This document shows, piece after piece, positions 1-13,100 of a DNA stretch of 64,000 nt. The notes beneath the pieces were generated by a model, which saw only the letters and a program-made list of their open reading frames with translations, was not told the origin of the DNA and ran no database searches. How positions within the stretch are numbered: position 1 is the stretch's first letter; each line of letters opens with the position of its first letter. The DNA comes from Lineus longissimus (lineage: Eukaryota > Nemertea > Pilidiophora > Heteronemertea > Lineidae), in the NCBI RefSeq assembly GCF_910592395.1, contig NC_088318.1:992001-1056000 (forward strand). The letters run 5' to 3'. Both the position numbers and the translations under genes were made by a program.

Positions 1-1091
1 TTGCATGCATGGAACGGATCACGTGTTAGTCATTCAGTTAGTTCATCAGCCTATCCGTACATTCATGTAGTGTATTCCATCCTCTACAAGCTGATTCAGT
101 GTACATGGATAATGGTTCGACCAACAGGGGGAACTAAGGACCATACAAATTTGGAACCATAAACTTTCGGATTTTTTTTCAGTTTCAGCAATCTGATTGG
201 CCTTATCTTCATATGGCGGATGGAATAAAACTAACATGATTCAGCAATGACGTCACCAGATAGCTAGCGCTATATCACAGGAATGGCATGCAGGTGGCAT
301 GCACGTGTCTTGACTGATGTTTTTTCCCGTGGAAGAATCAGGTCAGGGAACCAGTCAATCGCCGGTGACGTCATTGCCGCGAGTTTATATATGGAGCGCA
401 CTGTTCGTAAAAGTAACGGATGGGCGCCAATATGGATGTTTTAACGATTTGTGAAGATGTGTTCAGTTAACAAAAGATTTTCACCTGACAGCAATTTCAA
501 CTACTAATTGAAATTGGATGTCTCGAAGTGATTTAAACAAAGGTTTACATTCGGTAACTTTGATAAACATAACTAAATTTAATAAACATTGCATCAACTA
601 TAAATTAAACTTGGTAGCGTAAACAGCAAATTTATAGAAGCGATAATTTTCGTTTAACCAAAAGTAGGCAGGAATCAACGTTAAACTTTTGGAGAAACCC
701 TAAGATTAGGATCTTGGCTTTTGAACAGCAATGCATCATATATAAACTGACATCCTCCATTGCCATAGTGGTTGAGAAACCCGGAGAAAATAGTAGTTAT
801 CTCACAGCCATACATTACTTTTCTGTAATGGTGAATGAGGAGTAGTGAGTAGTTCACCGTGTGATGGATGCACCAATCAACTGTCGAGGTGATGGACGAC
901 TTTTTGCCACAGCATCTTCATATACCTCTGTCAGAATCTAGCTTAGAACTACCAGATATCGAATGCACTGGTGTGATTGTTTATCATCTGTTTATATATG
1001 TCATGATGCCTTACTTGAAAAGATTTCAAGCGCTCCATCACCAGAAGGTGCGAGTTTCTCTCCACAACTGTGATAACTTACAATATTCTCT
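1..1091. other. Left-edge flank, no gene recognised
   Basis: AT-rich non-coding sequence lying downstream of the minus-strand repeat-encoding exon that ends at 1092. No open frame here has convincing coding character. The only ordered signals are two CRE-like octamers and a TATA-like stretch at 248-394, listed separately. If the donor-like site near 1149 is used, the 3' end of the neighbouring gene could lie further left, beyond the window. Confidence 0.5.
248..394 (+). promoter_or_regulatory. Candidate promoter: two CRE sites and a TATA-like box
   Basis: TGACGTCA, the full palindromic CREB/ATF site, occurs at 248-255 and again at 366-373. A TATA-like stretch (TTTATATATGG) follows at 384-394. 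A short ATG frame of 12 codons begins about 40 bp downstream, near 431. Two exact CRE octamers 118 bp apart are unlikely in random DNA of this composition, but no gene is visible on either side within the window, so transcription from here is inference. The TATA stretch is nearly symmetric and the direction is uncertain. Confidence 0.3.
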
Positions 1092-2651
1092 TCAACCAAT
1101 ATTGACAACAGTTGGATGCCCTCTTGTTAGTCTAAACCTACTCACCAGTTCACCGTCTCCCCGCAGCAAGTAAGCATGACTCCATGGCCTGTATGGATAT
1201 GGGCACAACCCCCGGGTCTTAGAGATAGGTGCCGTGGCATACCTAAAGTTGCCGGCATACAAAGGGCTCCCAGAGTACGGGTAACGCTCGAAATTGAAAT
1301 GCCCCAATCTTGGTTTAGGGCCACTTTTGGCAGCGTAAACCGATGCTGGGCGCCGTGTTGGGCGATAACTGTCGATGTCAAGGTCATCGTAGGAGCGCCT
1401 GATTTGACCTACATGAGGGGAGCTGAAGGGGCGTTCAGAGTCGCGATACAGTTCCAAGTCCATGTCATCATAGAAACGTTTTGTTGCAGTTGTCGGCCCC
1501 CTAGCAGAGAAGCTGGTGTAGGGATAGTACAGGTCGCCAACGTAGCTCTTGGTTGGCGAGTAGAGTCCCTGACCATAGGGGTGGCTCATCGAACTCTTGG
1601 TGTAGGGGTACAAGTCCATGTCGTCGAAATATCGCCTTGGTGCAGAGGGACTAGCATGGCGATAGCTTGCAGAGAGATCCAAATCGAGATCATCGTAGCT
1701 TCGCCTGGGGACAGTGTGCGCATTATACCGGTATGGGTAGCGCCATGGGTGACCCGAGTACATGAACTGATCAAGGTCAAGATCCCTGTAATAGGATTTC
1801 AGAGTCGGGGTCGGAGGTGACTTGAGATAGTGAGAACTCAGTGGCACCCCCGAAAATGGGTACAAATTGTAATCACCTCGCTTCAAAGGTTGTTTCCCAC
1901 TACGTGCATAGCCATGATAGGCGTACTTCTGTGGGCGCAAAGCATATTCAACGTCTAGGTCATCGTAGTAATGCTTGGTGGGCATACTGAGGTTCTTCGC
2001 AGAGAAGCTCCACGGGCGTCCAGAGTAGGGGTTCAAATCTGAGTCATCAAAATAACGTTTCGTCACAGAATGGGAGTCGTTTTCAGGGAACAGGTCGGCG
2101 TAAAAACGCCTAGTAGGAGTTGTGGCGCTCCTGGCATTGGGCTGACGCCATGAGTAAGGGTGCCGTTTATTGTCGACGTTCTTCTCCACATTGCTGTAGT
2201 CGCTCTTAGTGGGGCCATTTAGCAAAGAGCTGTAGCTCCAAGGTTGGTAGACCCAGGGGTATGCGTTCAATCCATACTCGTAAGAGGCCTTGGCCCGTGG
2301 GGGAGTGTGCACACTCCTCAAATAGTCATACGTCCACGGATTCCACGACTGAGGGCCGAGCGTAAAATCACGGTAGCTCTTTGTTGGTGTCGGTGCATTC
2401 AGATAGCAATAGCTCCAAGGACTGGAGACACTTGGATACAATCCATGCTCTGAGTTGTTCCTCCATGATCTCGGTGTTGGATCAAATGGTGGGAAACTTA
2501 CGCTTTTGCCTACAATCGTCGGCGTGGGTGTTGGATAGTGGCGCGGGTTTCTCCTGTTGTTGGTTGTGTGCGTACTCCGAGGTGTACTGCTACTTCTCTT
2601 GCTGGTGGTGGTGTGACTGCGTGGGTGTGGTAAGGGTGCATCATATATATC
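1092..2651 (-). CDS. Alternative 3' exon encoding a YDDLD tandem-repeat region
   Basis: Open for 519 codons from a TTTAG acceptor at 2651 (phase 0) to a TGA at 1092-1094. The protein is built from about ten degenerate units of roughly 27-35 residues. Each has a core such as (K/R)(R/S)-x-Y-D-D-(L/M)-D, followed by an aromatic Pro/Tyr/Ser segment such as YPYSGxPWS. The Tyr-Asp-Asp style resembles parts of exon 6912-8009 (YDDFD, YNYDDYED). This and the matching phase suggest it is spliced to that exon in place of 3645-4136. A strong donor-like sequence (CTG|GTGAGT) at about 1149 would truncate the exon and extend the gene leftwards, so the C terminus is uncertain. No family is recognised. It could also belong to a separate gene. 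Confidence 0.55.
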   Translation of the reverse strand, partial: DIYDAPLPHPRSHTTTSKRSSSTPRSTHTTNNRRNPRHYPTPTPTIVGKSVSFPPFDPTPRSWRNNSEHGLYPSVSSPWSYCYLNAPTPTKSYRDFTLGPQSWNPWTYDYLRSVHTPPRAKASYEYGLNAYPWVYQPWSYSSLLNGPTKSDYSNVEKNVDNKRHPYSWRQPNARSATTPTRRFYADLFPENDSHSVTKRYFDDSDLNPYSGRPWSFSAKNLSMPTKHYYDDLDVEYALRPQKYAYHGYARSGKQPLKRGDYNLYPFSGVPLSSHYLKSPPTPTLKSYYRDLDLDQFMYSGHPWRYPYRYNAHTVPRRSYDDLDLDLSASYRHASPSAPRRYFDDMDLYPYTKSSMSHPYGQGLYSPTKSYVGDLYYPYTSFSARGPTTATKRFYDDMDLELYRDSERPFSSPHVGQIRRSYDDLDIDSYRPTRRPASVYAAKSGPKPRLGHFNFERYPYSGSPLYAGNFRYATAPISKTRGLCPYPYRPWSHAYLLRGDGELVSRFRLTRGHPTVVNIG

Positions 2652-3644
2652 CTAAAGAAGTAAAACCATACACAATGAACAGGTGAATGTATCTGCCTGG
2701 ATGCAGGTATAAACGTTCAGAAAATATACAAAACGTTGTAAAAACACGATGTACACACGTTCCATATTGCAACAGAATTGGTGAATTGTGTGTCAAACTC
2801 AGTTATATTCATTGGTAGAAAAAGAAACCTCTTGCTGCCGAAGAGTACAAAAGGATATTCGAACAATTCCTTGCCATATGAAACGTTTAAGAGAACCATA
2901 CGTTGTGTTCATGCTTAAGATCGATTTTTCATGCATTGGTTCCAATCTCGAATCATCCCCATAACTTTGGTGAACATTTTAGTTCGATATAGTCCAATGT
3001 CAATTCAACCTGAAATATCAATACCTCATAATACTTGTCACAGTAAAGAAAGCGCTTGGTGTTTCCATTCTACAGGATGTGTGCGCTTAAGATGAAGTTG
3101 AAGCAGTTGGGTTTTGATTTGAAAGAGAGACTTCATCAGAATCCTTCTTCGATGATGCTCTCATTATCATCACACAGCACATAGCAATCTGTTCTGTAGC
3201 GAATGAATTCCGCAACCTTATGAATTTAAAGTTGATTTCACAGACAGCCGTTAGAATGGACACAGTAATGGAAAACAGAAATATCACTTCAAAACTTTCA
3301 AACCACGAGCATGCAGAAAAACCTGGATGTCACACCATGGGCATTGGTAGGGTAGTTGAAGAAGGGAATTCCTTCAGGTATCAACACCGAAATTATGAAA
3401 AGAATTCCAAATATGGATCTGTAATTACGATCTTGGTCTAAAATCTTCAATTTGCTGTCTTGTTGACCTGTTTAGATCACTCATGGTGGGTTTAGGAGCC
3501 ACACGTTAACCACGAAAGCAGGACGACATTACACTGCTAAGGGTAAAGTGGGGTGGCACTCCATACCAACCGGGTCAAACAGCCTACCTTTAGTACAAAT
3601 ATTTTCTTCAAACGTCTACATGCCCAATGCCAGATTAACTCCCA

Positions 3645-4136
3645 TCACTCCTCCTCTAGTCCCTCTTTCTCCGGACTATGTTCCTCTAACTCTAATGGTA
3701 CAACCGACTCTGCCGACTGGGCCACTTCAGCGGCTACTTGTGGTTCTGCAGCTGGCCTAATGGATACTGTGACTGGTTCATCCTCTTCATCGTCAATGAC
3801 AACGGTTGGCTTCTTGGCGGAGATCACGAACGTTTCCTCTGCGTCGTCAAACGCAGGCGCCGATCTTTCCTCCTCGGGGCTGAAGACATAGTACTCCGGC
3901 TTGTAGTCTTTCCTTGGCTCTGGAGAGATGGACGCCGGTAGATCCTTGAAGCTAGGATCAGACCTGGTCGTCTCGCGGCTCTTGTGGCCACCGTACTTGG
4001 ATGTGTACCCGCTCTCGTAATCGACATGGCTGATACAACTTGACCCATGGTCGTTGGAGCTACCAGTGTATGAGCCTGTGCTGAAGAACTTCTTGCGACG
4101 TGGTGTAGCAGGTAAGGTCTTTTCTATGAGTGCAGC
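3645..4136 (-). CDS. Terminal exon of the disordered-protein gene
   Basis: Encodes 163 residues in phase 0 after a TAACATAG acceptor at 4137-4138, ending in TGA at 3645-3647. A basic start (TPRRKKFF) is followed by a Ser/Gly/Tyr-rich region and a strongly acidic tail ending in EGLEEE. An acceptor 13 nt further in is phase-incompatible with the preceding donor, which supports the start chosen here. No AATAAA was seen just downstream. Confidence 0.6.
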   Translation of the reverse strand, partial: AALIEKTLPATPRRKKFFSTGSYTGSSNDHGSSCISHVDYESGYTSKYGGHKSRETTRSDPSFKDLPASISPEPRKDYKPEYYVFSPEEERSAPAFDDAEETFVISAKKPTVVIDDEEDEPVTVSIRPAAEPQVAAEVAQSAESVVPLELEEHSPEKEGLEEE

Positions 4137-7100
4137 CTATGTTAGCAAATAAATCAGTTTACTAGTACATGGCAAGGTACGTAAAGGAGAATGCTTCTGT
4201 TGTTTCTATATTTCTATATTTCTATGTTTCTTTTAGGAATTTGGTAGACATTGAGTCGAAATCATGTCACCAGTATACATTGCTAGAATATATCATTGTT
4301 ATATAGATGAATGCTTGTATTTTTTAAAGAAAGGTTTGGTCTGATTCTATCATATACGTGTTATCACATTATTCCTCGATTCTATCAAGATACTCAATGC
4401 AAACTAACTAATACTTTCAGGAACGAAATGAATCTAGATTACTTGAACGGGTTGCACTCTAATGGATACCAAATAAGTTTTTCATAAAGTTTACAGACAT
4501 TATGTGCACTGAACATGCTGTTAATAGAAGTGTGATGTACTAGACTAGTTAGGTTTGCCCTTGAAAAGGATGACATGTGGATTGGATGGTTCTCGTCTGT
4601 GTTAGGGTGAGCAATTAGTGAGATTCTGTGTAGATGAAATGGACGGGCAAACGATACACGTATAGCCATAGTAGTTGAAACAGCCTAGATATATATCGAT
4701 CCCAATGGCCCAGCGATTAAGGCGTCTGCCTCGTGAATGAAGGGATGAAGGTTCGAGCCCGACGATAGCTTTTCCCGATAGGGCCAGTTAGTTAGCCACA
4801 AACTGCCCCCATGCCAGGTGCCTGGCATTAGAAATAGATGTTTGGAAGTAAACGTAAATAGTGTCTCATAAGCCAAATGTGGCGGGTCTTTTCATTAGGG
4901 GGACACTTTTTACTGAACCTGCACCTTTCTCATCGGACATACTTGTATGGTGCTGCTCCCCAATTTCGAGTCATCCCCAATTTCGCGAAAACCCGTTTTT
5001 TCCCGTTTTCTCGCGCGTCACTTCGTTTCCAGAGAAGGAATTTTCTGATTTTTGATTTTCATTTCGTTCCGCAAAGAAAGCGCCCAAAATGCGTCCTAAA
5101 CAGGCAAGTAATTCTCTAATTACGTTCAAAACACTGGGTCAATACCTAGGATCATGCACACGACACAGAAACACAACAATCAGTCGCGCATGCGCAATAC
5201 CCGCGAAAATGGGGGAGCCGCTTCGGATTTGTTTTGGTCTGCATCGATCTTTCAGTGAGCGATTTCAAGATTAATTCACGCTTAAAACATCCACGCAGCA
5301 CCCCAGATATTTCGTTATTGATCTCAAATTTCGTAATAAATAAGCTTTTGCGTGTATGGAATCGCTGGAAGCTAGTAAATCTGCACTTAGTGATAAGACC
5401 CGCGAAAACTGGCTCCTACATGATACATTATATCACTTTCCAGCATAACCCACAACCAAATTAGTCACAGCACGGCCGTATCCATTCCTTCCCCATTCAT
5501 CAAGGCAGCATTCTATGTGGACGACGCGCTGAGGAAAGACCAGTTCTTACTTGAAAACGCTTTCTAAGATTGCACTGGTCACAACCGTGGCATGGTGCAC
5601 TCAGAGAGCAAGAGATGCTGGTGGAGTAAATGTTTGGACTTGGTTCCTTAGAAGCATGAGATCCAGGTTCGATCCCCTGCTAGAGAATTGTTTCAGATCT
5701 CAGAATATACGAACTTGGCTGTATCAATCTACTCAGACGCAACATTAAAGCACACTACTCTCAAGAAAACACAAACTGTGCTTCCCGTATCGCATGTGGT
5801 GCAGATATAGGTCTTGTTAGAGAGCCACCTTCACCAGATTGTCATTTTGCCTTCAACCCGCCGGTTCCCGCGAATGTGGCGAAAGAACCGTTCTCTGCCA
5901 CTGCCCTCTAAACTACAGTTCGCCAGTTGAGAGTGGCGTTCTTCATGAGTATGATTGGAAAGGATAGCTCGCTATCTGTTTGATAGACTTGTCCACTTTC
6001 TCTCTCTCACACACACACACACAATCCGACAAAAGAGAATTGAGGCTCAGTTCTTTCTTAACCGCAGGCTCAAAAAGCAACCAGAGCAATAAACTATGCT
6101 ATGACCACACGGTACACATAACAAACATAGCAGTGTCAAAACAAGTACAAACTATAACGTCTGCCACATTTAAGCAAGAGAAACTGCACACATAGATGAG
6201 ACGTGGAGGCTTGGATGAGTAGGTTGTGATATGCCCTACACCTTCCACGACCAGCTGGTCAAGGCACTCCATTTGAATTGGTATCAGGTTATATAGTATC
6301 CGTCACGACACCACTACCTTTCTAGCGTCGACACTGTTGAGTGCAAGTAAGTAAGCATGTTGTGGCGGATACCTATAAGCAAAAATCTGCCGAGAAACTG
6401 ACTTTACCCCTGCAAAAAAGTCCCCTGTACATTAGGATGGAAAGAGCATAATGCTTCTTTCTGACAAAATAAAGCCAGACTTTGTCACCCAAGATATATT
6501 TTCTTTGTATTTTTGAGGTATGAATAACTTATTATGTACAGTTTGCTGAAAACGAAAGCTGTGATAGTGCATTCATCAAGTCTGATTCTCGGCGGATAGA
6601 GGTATGTTGTGATGGGTCTACACACGAAAACTAAAAAGCAAAGAAGAAGAATGAGCAAGTGAAAGAAGGGAGCAAGTCTTCACAACTTGCTTCACACGAG
6701 GTTAGAGGTATAAACCAAGGCTTCACACGTTAGGAATAGCGCTTGGGAACCGGGTGTGTAAAGAAAGGTCAGTAATCCCGACACCGAGGTTAGGCTCTAC
6801 GCGAGTGGTGAGTGCAGCTGCCTAGGCGGACCATGCTTTTCAGGTCACCATGCCACTATGATCACATGATGTCCATGCTGCTCATTCATTGGATGATTGG
6901 TAAAAGATTACCTTGACTCTAATTCGGTCGAGGGTGCTGCATTGTTCTCTGTCCTCGAGGGCACGATGATTGGATTGCATCGCCATCCATGCCTCGGTCT
7001 GGTCCAGCCGGCTTCGCGGCAGCGTGTCCAGCTTGGAGAGCTTTGAATCGAGAGCGGCTACTGAAGGCCTGTATTTGTAAGACGGCGTGTACTCTTCATC

Positions 7101-10100
7101 GAACGCTGGTGACGTGTATGATTTGTAAGGCGACGTGAATGTTTCGTCAGTTTCAGACGAAAACTTGTATCTACGAGGTGAAACGTAGTCATTCTCTGCG
7201 TCAAAGTCGTCGTAGGGGATATCAGAACGACGATACTCCCTGCTATAATCAGAATCGGAATACAGACGCTTATGGTAATCTATATGACCATAAAGTCCCT
7301 CGCCTGCATTATAACGACGACAGATTTCCCCAGCCCGGGTATGGACATCTCCTTCAACCAGATAGGAATCTTCATCCTCGTAGTCATCGTAGTTATACTC
7401 ATAGGATCCAGGACTGTGCGTCCCGTTCAAGGTCCTGGTGGGAGGAGGGACGTAGGGCTCGTCATCCTCATCGTCACTTGGGGCGGTGAAGATGACACGG
7501 CGCTTCGGGAAAAGGTTTTCCACGTCAATCTCCTCAAGGTCATCGTCGTCGAGATAGGTCGGCTTCGGACGGTGTTCCGTAGCTGAACGTATAAGCTCCG
7601 ATCCGAGTCTAGTGGCCGGGGACGACGAAAGATCTGTAGATCTTGATGTTAATTCCACGCCGTATTTCCTAACGTATGGCTTGTGAGTACTAAACTCATC
7701 AGCCAGAGAGGAGTATTTGAAGGGAGAGGCGTACGGGGAAGAGTCCCGCAATGGGGAGTAAGTCTGACGAAGGGTGGCGGCGGGTTTGTCTAAGTGGGAC
7801 AGATTTAGGCTACGGGGACGCTCCATGGTGATGTCGTCGGTGTCGTCCAAATAAGATGACGCTCGTTTCTCGTGTGTAGCACGCCTGAGGATAGGGTTTT
7901 TTAGTTGTGCCCGGCGTCTCTCTGTATCATCTATGTTCCGGCGGACGCTGGACCCAACTCGTTCGCGGACCTCATAGCTCGGCTTCTGGTTCTCAACTTC
8001 CCAGTCGTTCTGCCGAAAAAAGCACGGCACTAAATTTTACACCCAAAATCGGCGAAACACACAAGCAATACAATAAAGAAATGAAAGTGAAAAAATACAT
8101 TTCATTTGGAAAAATCTCGGTTTAGAATCACGACAGAGCAGTGGCATGGTGACCTTGAAAGCTAGGGGGTCATCTAACCTTGGTTAACCTTGACCTTTGA
8201 ACACAACAAAATAACCTGAACAAATATGAACTTGACGTTAGTTGCATCCAGGCTGTAACAAAATGAATAATTATGAAATAAAAATTATGGTAAACTATCA
8301 ATTCGAATCGTAATGGAGTGCAGAAATAGGTGGAACATAATTTCGGCAAATAAATCAATCGGTGAGCATCTTATAGAGGCGTGTGTCGAGGTGCAAGTGT
8401 GTGTTGATGTAATGCAAATCATGTTTGTGATGGTACTGTACGTGATGTAACTGTATTGCAAAGTGTATGATCTAGCCGGTTCAAGAGAACAGGGTCTTCG
8501 TTTGATATTTGATTTGAGAACGGCCTTTCATTGGCACCAGACAGTCATTGACTACCAACTGCAGGAAGCGAATTCAGTCACTGGATATGTGAGAGGTACA
8601 GTTTGATGTTATGTATTGTTGTCTCTTAGGCCTGATTAGGTGCACACTGGCAAGCCAGCGGCCCCGGGTTCGATACCCGGCGTGGAATGTGCTAGCTATG
8701 GTCGTATCCGTTTAATTATGTGGTGTGATGAAGGGATTGACCAATGAACGTCATCACTCCAGCAGCTCTGGTTAAGAGACGAAAAGGGAGGTTCTAACAA
8801 GGGGGCTAGTTATGTGATTCATCTAGGAATAGTCTGAATCGAGTGACAAAATGCAATCATGCACAGTTATTGGACCATGCGTAATATGCATTTTTGAACG
8901 TCCTTCATGCAGAGAGGAGTTCAATTCTCCCTAACATGAATGCATATCATGCACTCGGGATGGTCAGTTTTGCCATTATTTGATCGTTGACTTATGGGAA
9001 AGGCCGCTACCATGGCAGGCCGCCAATGTTTAAAAGGAACGAAGTCTAATACTTTGTTTTTTGTATGTTTATCCATTTGTTTTTTACTAACAGGTTCTTC
9101 TCTATCCATCGCATTTGAAATAATGAAACACCATAGTACATAACATTTAGATTTCTTTCGTAGATTTCTTGAATATATACAAGTCCGTAAATGAACTACG
9201 GTTTGCTCCCAGAGAATGGAGGTGTTTCATGTGGAAGGGAATAACTAACTCTCGCTAACAGTGCCCACGGTGTGACGTAAACCAGTTTCGATCATGCATC
9301 AACTGGACTAAACCTGAAACTTAGAAATATTCAACTTAGAATTATTCGAAGAAACCGCAATGTGGAACTGAATGGGGCTGACCACTCTTTCAACTATATT
9401 TTCAAGATGACTTTCAATGAAGTTAACGGCAGGCGGTAGAACTAGGAACAAAATTTTCAGATTTTGAATCCGGTTAGGCACGCGCATTGATGAGACACCA
9501 AGGTAACCAATCCGTAACCAAGGGGACTTGTTCATGCGCATGCGTAACCGGTTGCAAAATCTGGAAATTTTGTTTGACCTTCTGCCGACCGCATCGCAGA
9601 TTGAAAGTCCTCAAATGAATATTTGAGTTTGGGTTTACATAGAGCTACATGATAGATGGTATTATTGGCACGGTACGAGGTATTCGCGTGTATTGAAAAA
9701 CTGTAGTGGTATTTTTCTACAGTAGTTCACATTGACGTATACTGTACTGGTAAGCTGTAGGCGAGTATACGCATATACGGTCTTGTTCGTTCCTCTTGGC
9801 GTACCAAATACCGAGTACATTTGTCTATTGTGAAGTTCCACGTAACGCCGCGGGCCTGAGGCCGGGTTGACAAAGAGCTACACGGTACACGAACAAGCTG
9901 GCGAACAATGGTTTCATTGTATATACGATTTGTGAAACCATTGTTCGTTCGTGTGTCCGTGTGCTGTGTGGCACAATGGAAATCGGCCTAACTACACGTA
10001 TTTATGATATGTACAGTGTTACCCTTCTAACTAGTTTTTTACCCGCTCGTGCAAACTATTCGAGTGCCTCATTCCGATTGTTTCAACAAAACGAAAGCCC

Positions 10101-13100
10101 ACAAAGGTTTTTCAGAACCTCAAATACCTAAGGGATTTTTGACCTCTCTGAAAAACCTCCGAGGGTTGTCCATTCGTTTTGACCGAAACGACCTTAAAGA
10201 TTGTTCTGAATGCTCAAACTGCTTTCTTTCTAAGAGTGTACCAGTTGAGCAGTGAATCGTCGGGAGCAGGAATATGTTTGCCACGGTTTCTAAATCGCAC
10301 ACAACCTAAAGGAGTCTGAGAAAAATTGGTCACCTTCAGTTCGCGCTGAAACAAGATTAACAAATGATGATGAAGGAATACGTATTCTCAGCGTATCACC
10401 AACTGCCGCCTCTCATGTCGGTGGTTCTAAACTGAGGTTTGGGGTTATTGGAATGACGTAATAGGCGAGAGATGTGAAATAAGATAATATGAATATGGAC
10501 AAGTATGATGAACCTTTTTAATTGCAACAAGTCATGTATCACAATGGACAACGACGCGAGAAAACGTGCCACTTTTAATAAAATGTCGGGCAACCCCCTC
10601 GCTTATTCTTTCATATCTAAGTGAGGAATCGGGTCTTCCGGTTTGAAATAGTTGAACATAAACTTGATACTGTAGTGAACATGACTTGCTGTAATAATCA
10701 TTGGCAAACATTTAATAACCGTACGTAATACTGACATCTTATGCCAAAACGTTCGACAAAGTATATAATAAATGGAGAACGATACTTGTCAATATTACAT
10801 TACTAACGCTCTGCCAGAGCCTACGAAATAGAATGGGCTTGATTCATGAGCAAATATCAGTTATCCATGTTGATATTACAGATTCGTGTTAGTCAGAGGA
10901 AACATAGTCATAACAAACCAAATATTCAATAGTGTGGACCAATAACATCTCCAAGGTGCAGTTATTTGATAACATCTTCTCTGAGGTACGGCCATAATTT
11001 GCTGATACAATGTACATGGAACAGCAATTTCTCATCCACAACGTTAAAGTTCGAAGGATTTCCAGTAAAATGCTATTTCTACCTACTGTATAATCACAAT
11101 TCGTGAAACAGTTTCTAATAGCAGTGTCGATTAGACTTTGGCATAGTCACAAATTGGCAAAGAAATTCATATCACATCCTCATAAAATACGTTATGGGTG
11201 AGGTAATAGGCTGGGAACGACGAAGGATGAAGGACGAATGTTGATGGTGTCAACATGTCCTGTGTTCATTCATTTGCGCGACAACGTAAATCATTTTCTA
11301 TAGCCTCAGTTGTATGAGGAGTCGGGGACATTTTTAAAAAGACTCGTCGATATAAAACACCTTTCATTCTTCGTCGTTCGCAGCTCTTCAAGGCTTACGA
11401 AAGCTGCCTTGCGATACGGGATGGGCAAACTTACCAGTTTATTCGTGATCTCACTTAGGAGTTTCTGATCATGTCTTCTGGATCTTCGCGCGATCTCATC
11501 ATTGTCGTCTAACGTGTCCACGGCCAAACGGTGAAGAGTCCTGTTCTTGGACGTGACGAAGTCGTCATCATCTGAAGAATGAAAAGATGAAGATAACCAA
11601 CTTGTAACGAAAGATTTCGAATGATATCTCAAAGAACTGTGTGATAGCCTTTGTCTTTCACACCTTCCACGCCAGTCTAAGCAGAATTGTAGGTTGCAAC
11701 CTCATTTAAGGTGCTGCTGCCGTTGCAATCAATGTCAATTTGATGAACTCTAAACACCCTGTACTCCACACGTAGTCAAAAGGTGCCATTCGTCTGTGGC
11801 TATGCTAGAGCAGTGTATCTTTCTATAATGTTTTCTGTGAAAGTCCAAATTGCAATGCCAGAATTTTGAGTTTAAAAACAAATTGCTTACCATATGACCT
11901 GGTGGATCTGTACGAATGATAGTCACCCATGTCGGGATCAAAGTCCGAGCTGGTAGCGCGGCTGACTGCGGAGCTTTCCTTCTTTAAGATGGAGTGACCC
12001 TTGTGACCGCTCGGACCCTGCAAGAATGGAAAGAGGAGACTTGAGGACAGGTCGAGGGAGCAGGAAGTTGTATCTAAAGGAATACGGTTTGCTTTGTTTG
12101 AGACAGGTTATTCACTGGTCTAGTGTTTTCAATTACTATCTTGTTGGTACGAGTCCAGTTTAATTTTGGTGGTCTGAAGAATGGATTCCCTTCTCTCAGA
12201 GAACTAGTAAACTCTACTTGCTTCTTTTACCACAAGCACAGCAGATATTTTTCTTAGGCAGGTCAGACTACCAAGCAACGTAAAATGATAGCTGAAATGG
12301 TCTAAGGTTTCTCCTTTTCTTTCACGATATCATCAAGCAATGGACAGGTAGTGGCTACACAGGCCTACCTATACCCGTTTGATGGAGGTAGGCATATCAT
12401 TTCCAGTTCTTGTAACTAGACAGGCATGTTTATGCACCCAAAGCTTGAGTTATGAACAACAATTTGCCACAGCCATACAGGATGCAAGAGATGTAGGTAC
12501 TGAACGTGTAGCGGCTTTAAACCAAGGCATCCAAGCGCCTGCAGAGCACGGGTAGTTGTAAAACAAGAAACACAGAAACGAAACAGAAACACAGAAACGC
12601 AGAAACGAAACGCAGAAACGAAAATCAAACGGGTTTTCATAAAAGTTGGAATCAAGCGGCACGCCGATACTTTCCTTGCCCAATCCGTTGTTATTGTCGT
12701 TTAAAAGTAAAATCTGAGGTTGGTGGGTTGCGGCCAGCCGGAATGCAATAGAGTTGTTGAGGGGATACATGGAGCAACTTGGGGGGGGGGGCACGATATG
12801 GGTGAAGTCTTTTGAGGTGGTGGTGTAGTACTTTGGTAGATTCGATTCGATTCCTACAGCATGTTATTTTAAATGAAGGTGCAGTGCAACAACTTGCCTT
12901 GTAGTGTTCAATTTACATGAAGTACCAGGATCATCCTACAAATCCCGTCTGATGCAGCACTAAATGCAAGGTACGGTACCAGTACATGGGTGAATCATTT
13001 CGACGTTATGTGAGACGTGAGAGACCAATTTTGGCGACTAGAATAGAGTAAAGTGGGGGGGGGGGGGGGCGGGCACTAGACTTGGACTTGGAGTAACTCA

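Larger units (their letters stand above)
8110..11300. other. Intron with small repeats
   Basis: Non-coding. It contains a tRNA-like 3' half near 8640-8690 (B-box GGTTCGATACC), an inverted-repeat element at about 9427-9592 and a hairpin at about 9885-9950. No coding exon recognised. Confidence 0.5.

Noticed and set aside
1176-1820. 214-codon plus-strand frame
   Set aside because: It is antisense to the repeat exon at 1092-2651; its openness follows from the biased codon use of that exon and its translation shows no domain.
4690-4770. Functional tRNA gene
   Set aside because: A- and B-boxes are present but the anticodon arm and acceptor stem do not pair properly; kept as a SINE fragment.
7139-7586. 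Plus-strand frames of 104-116 codons
   Set aside because: Antisense shadows of exon 6912-8009.
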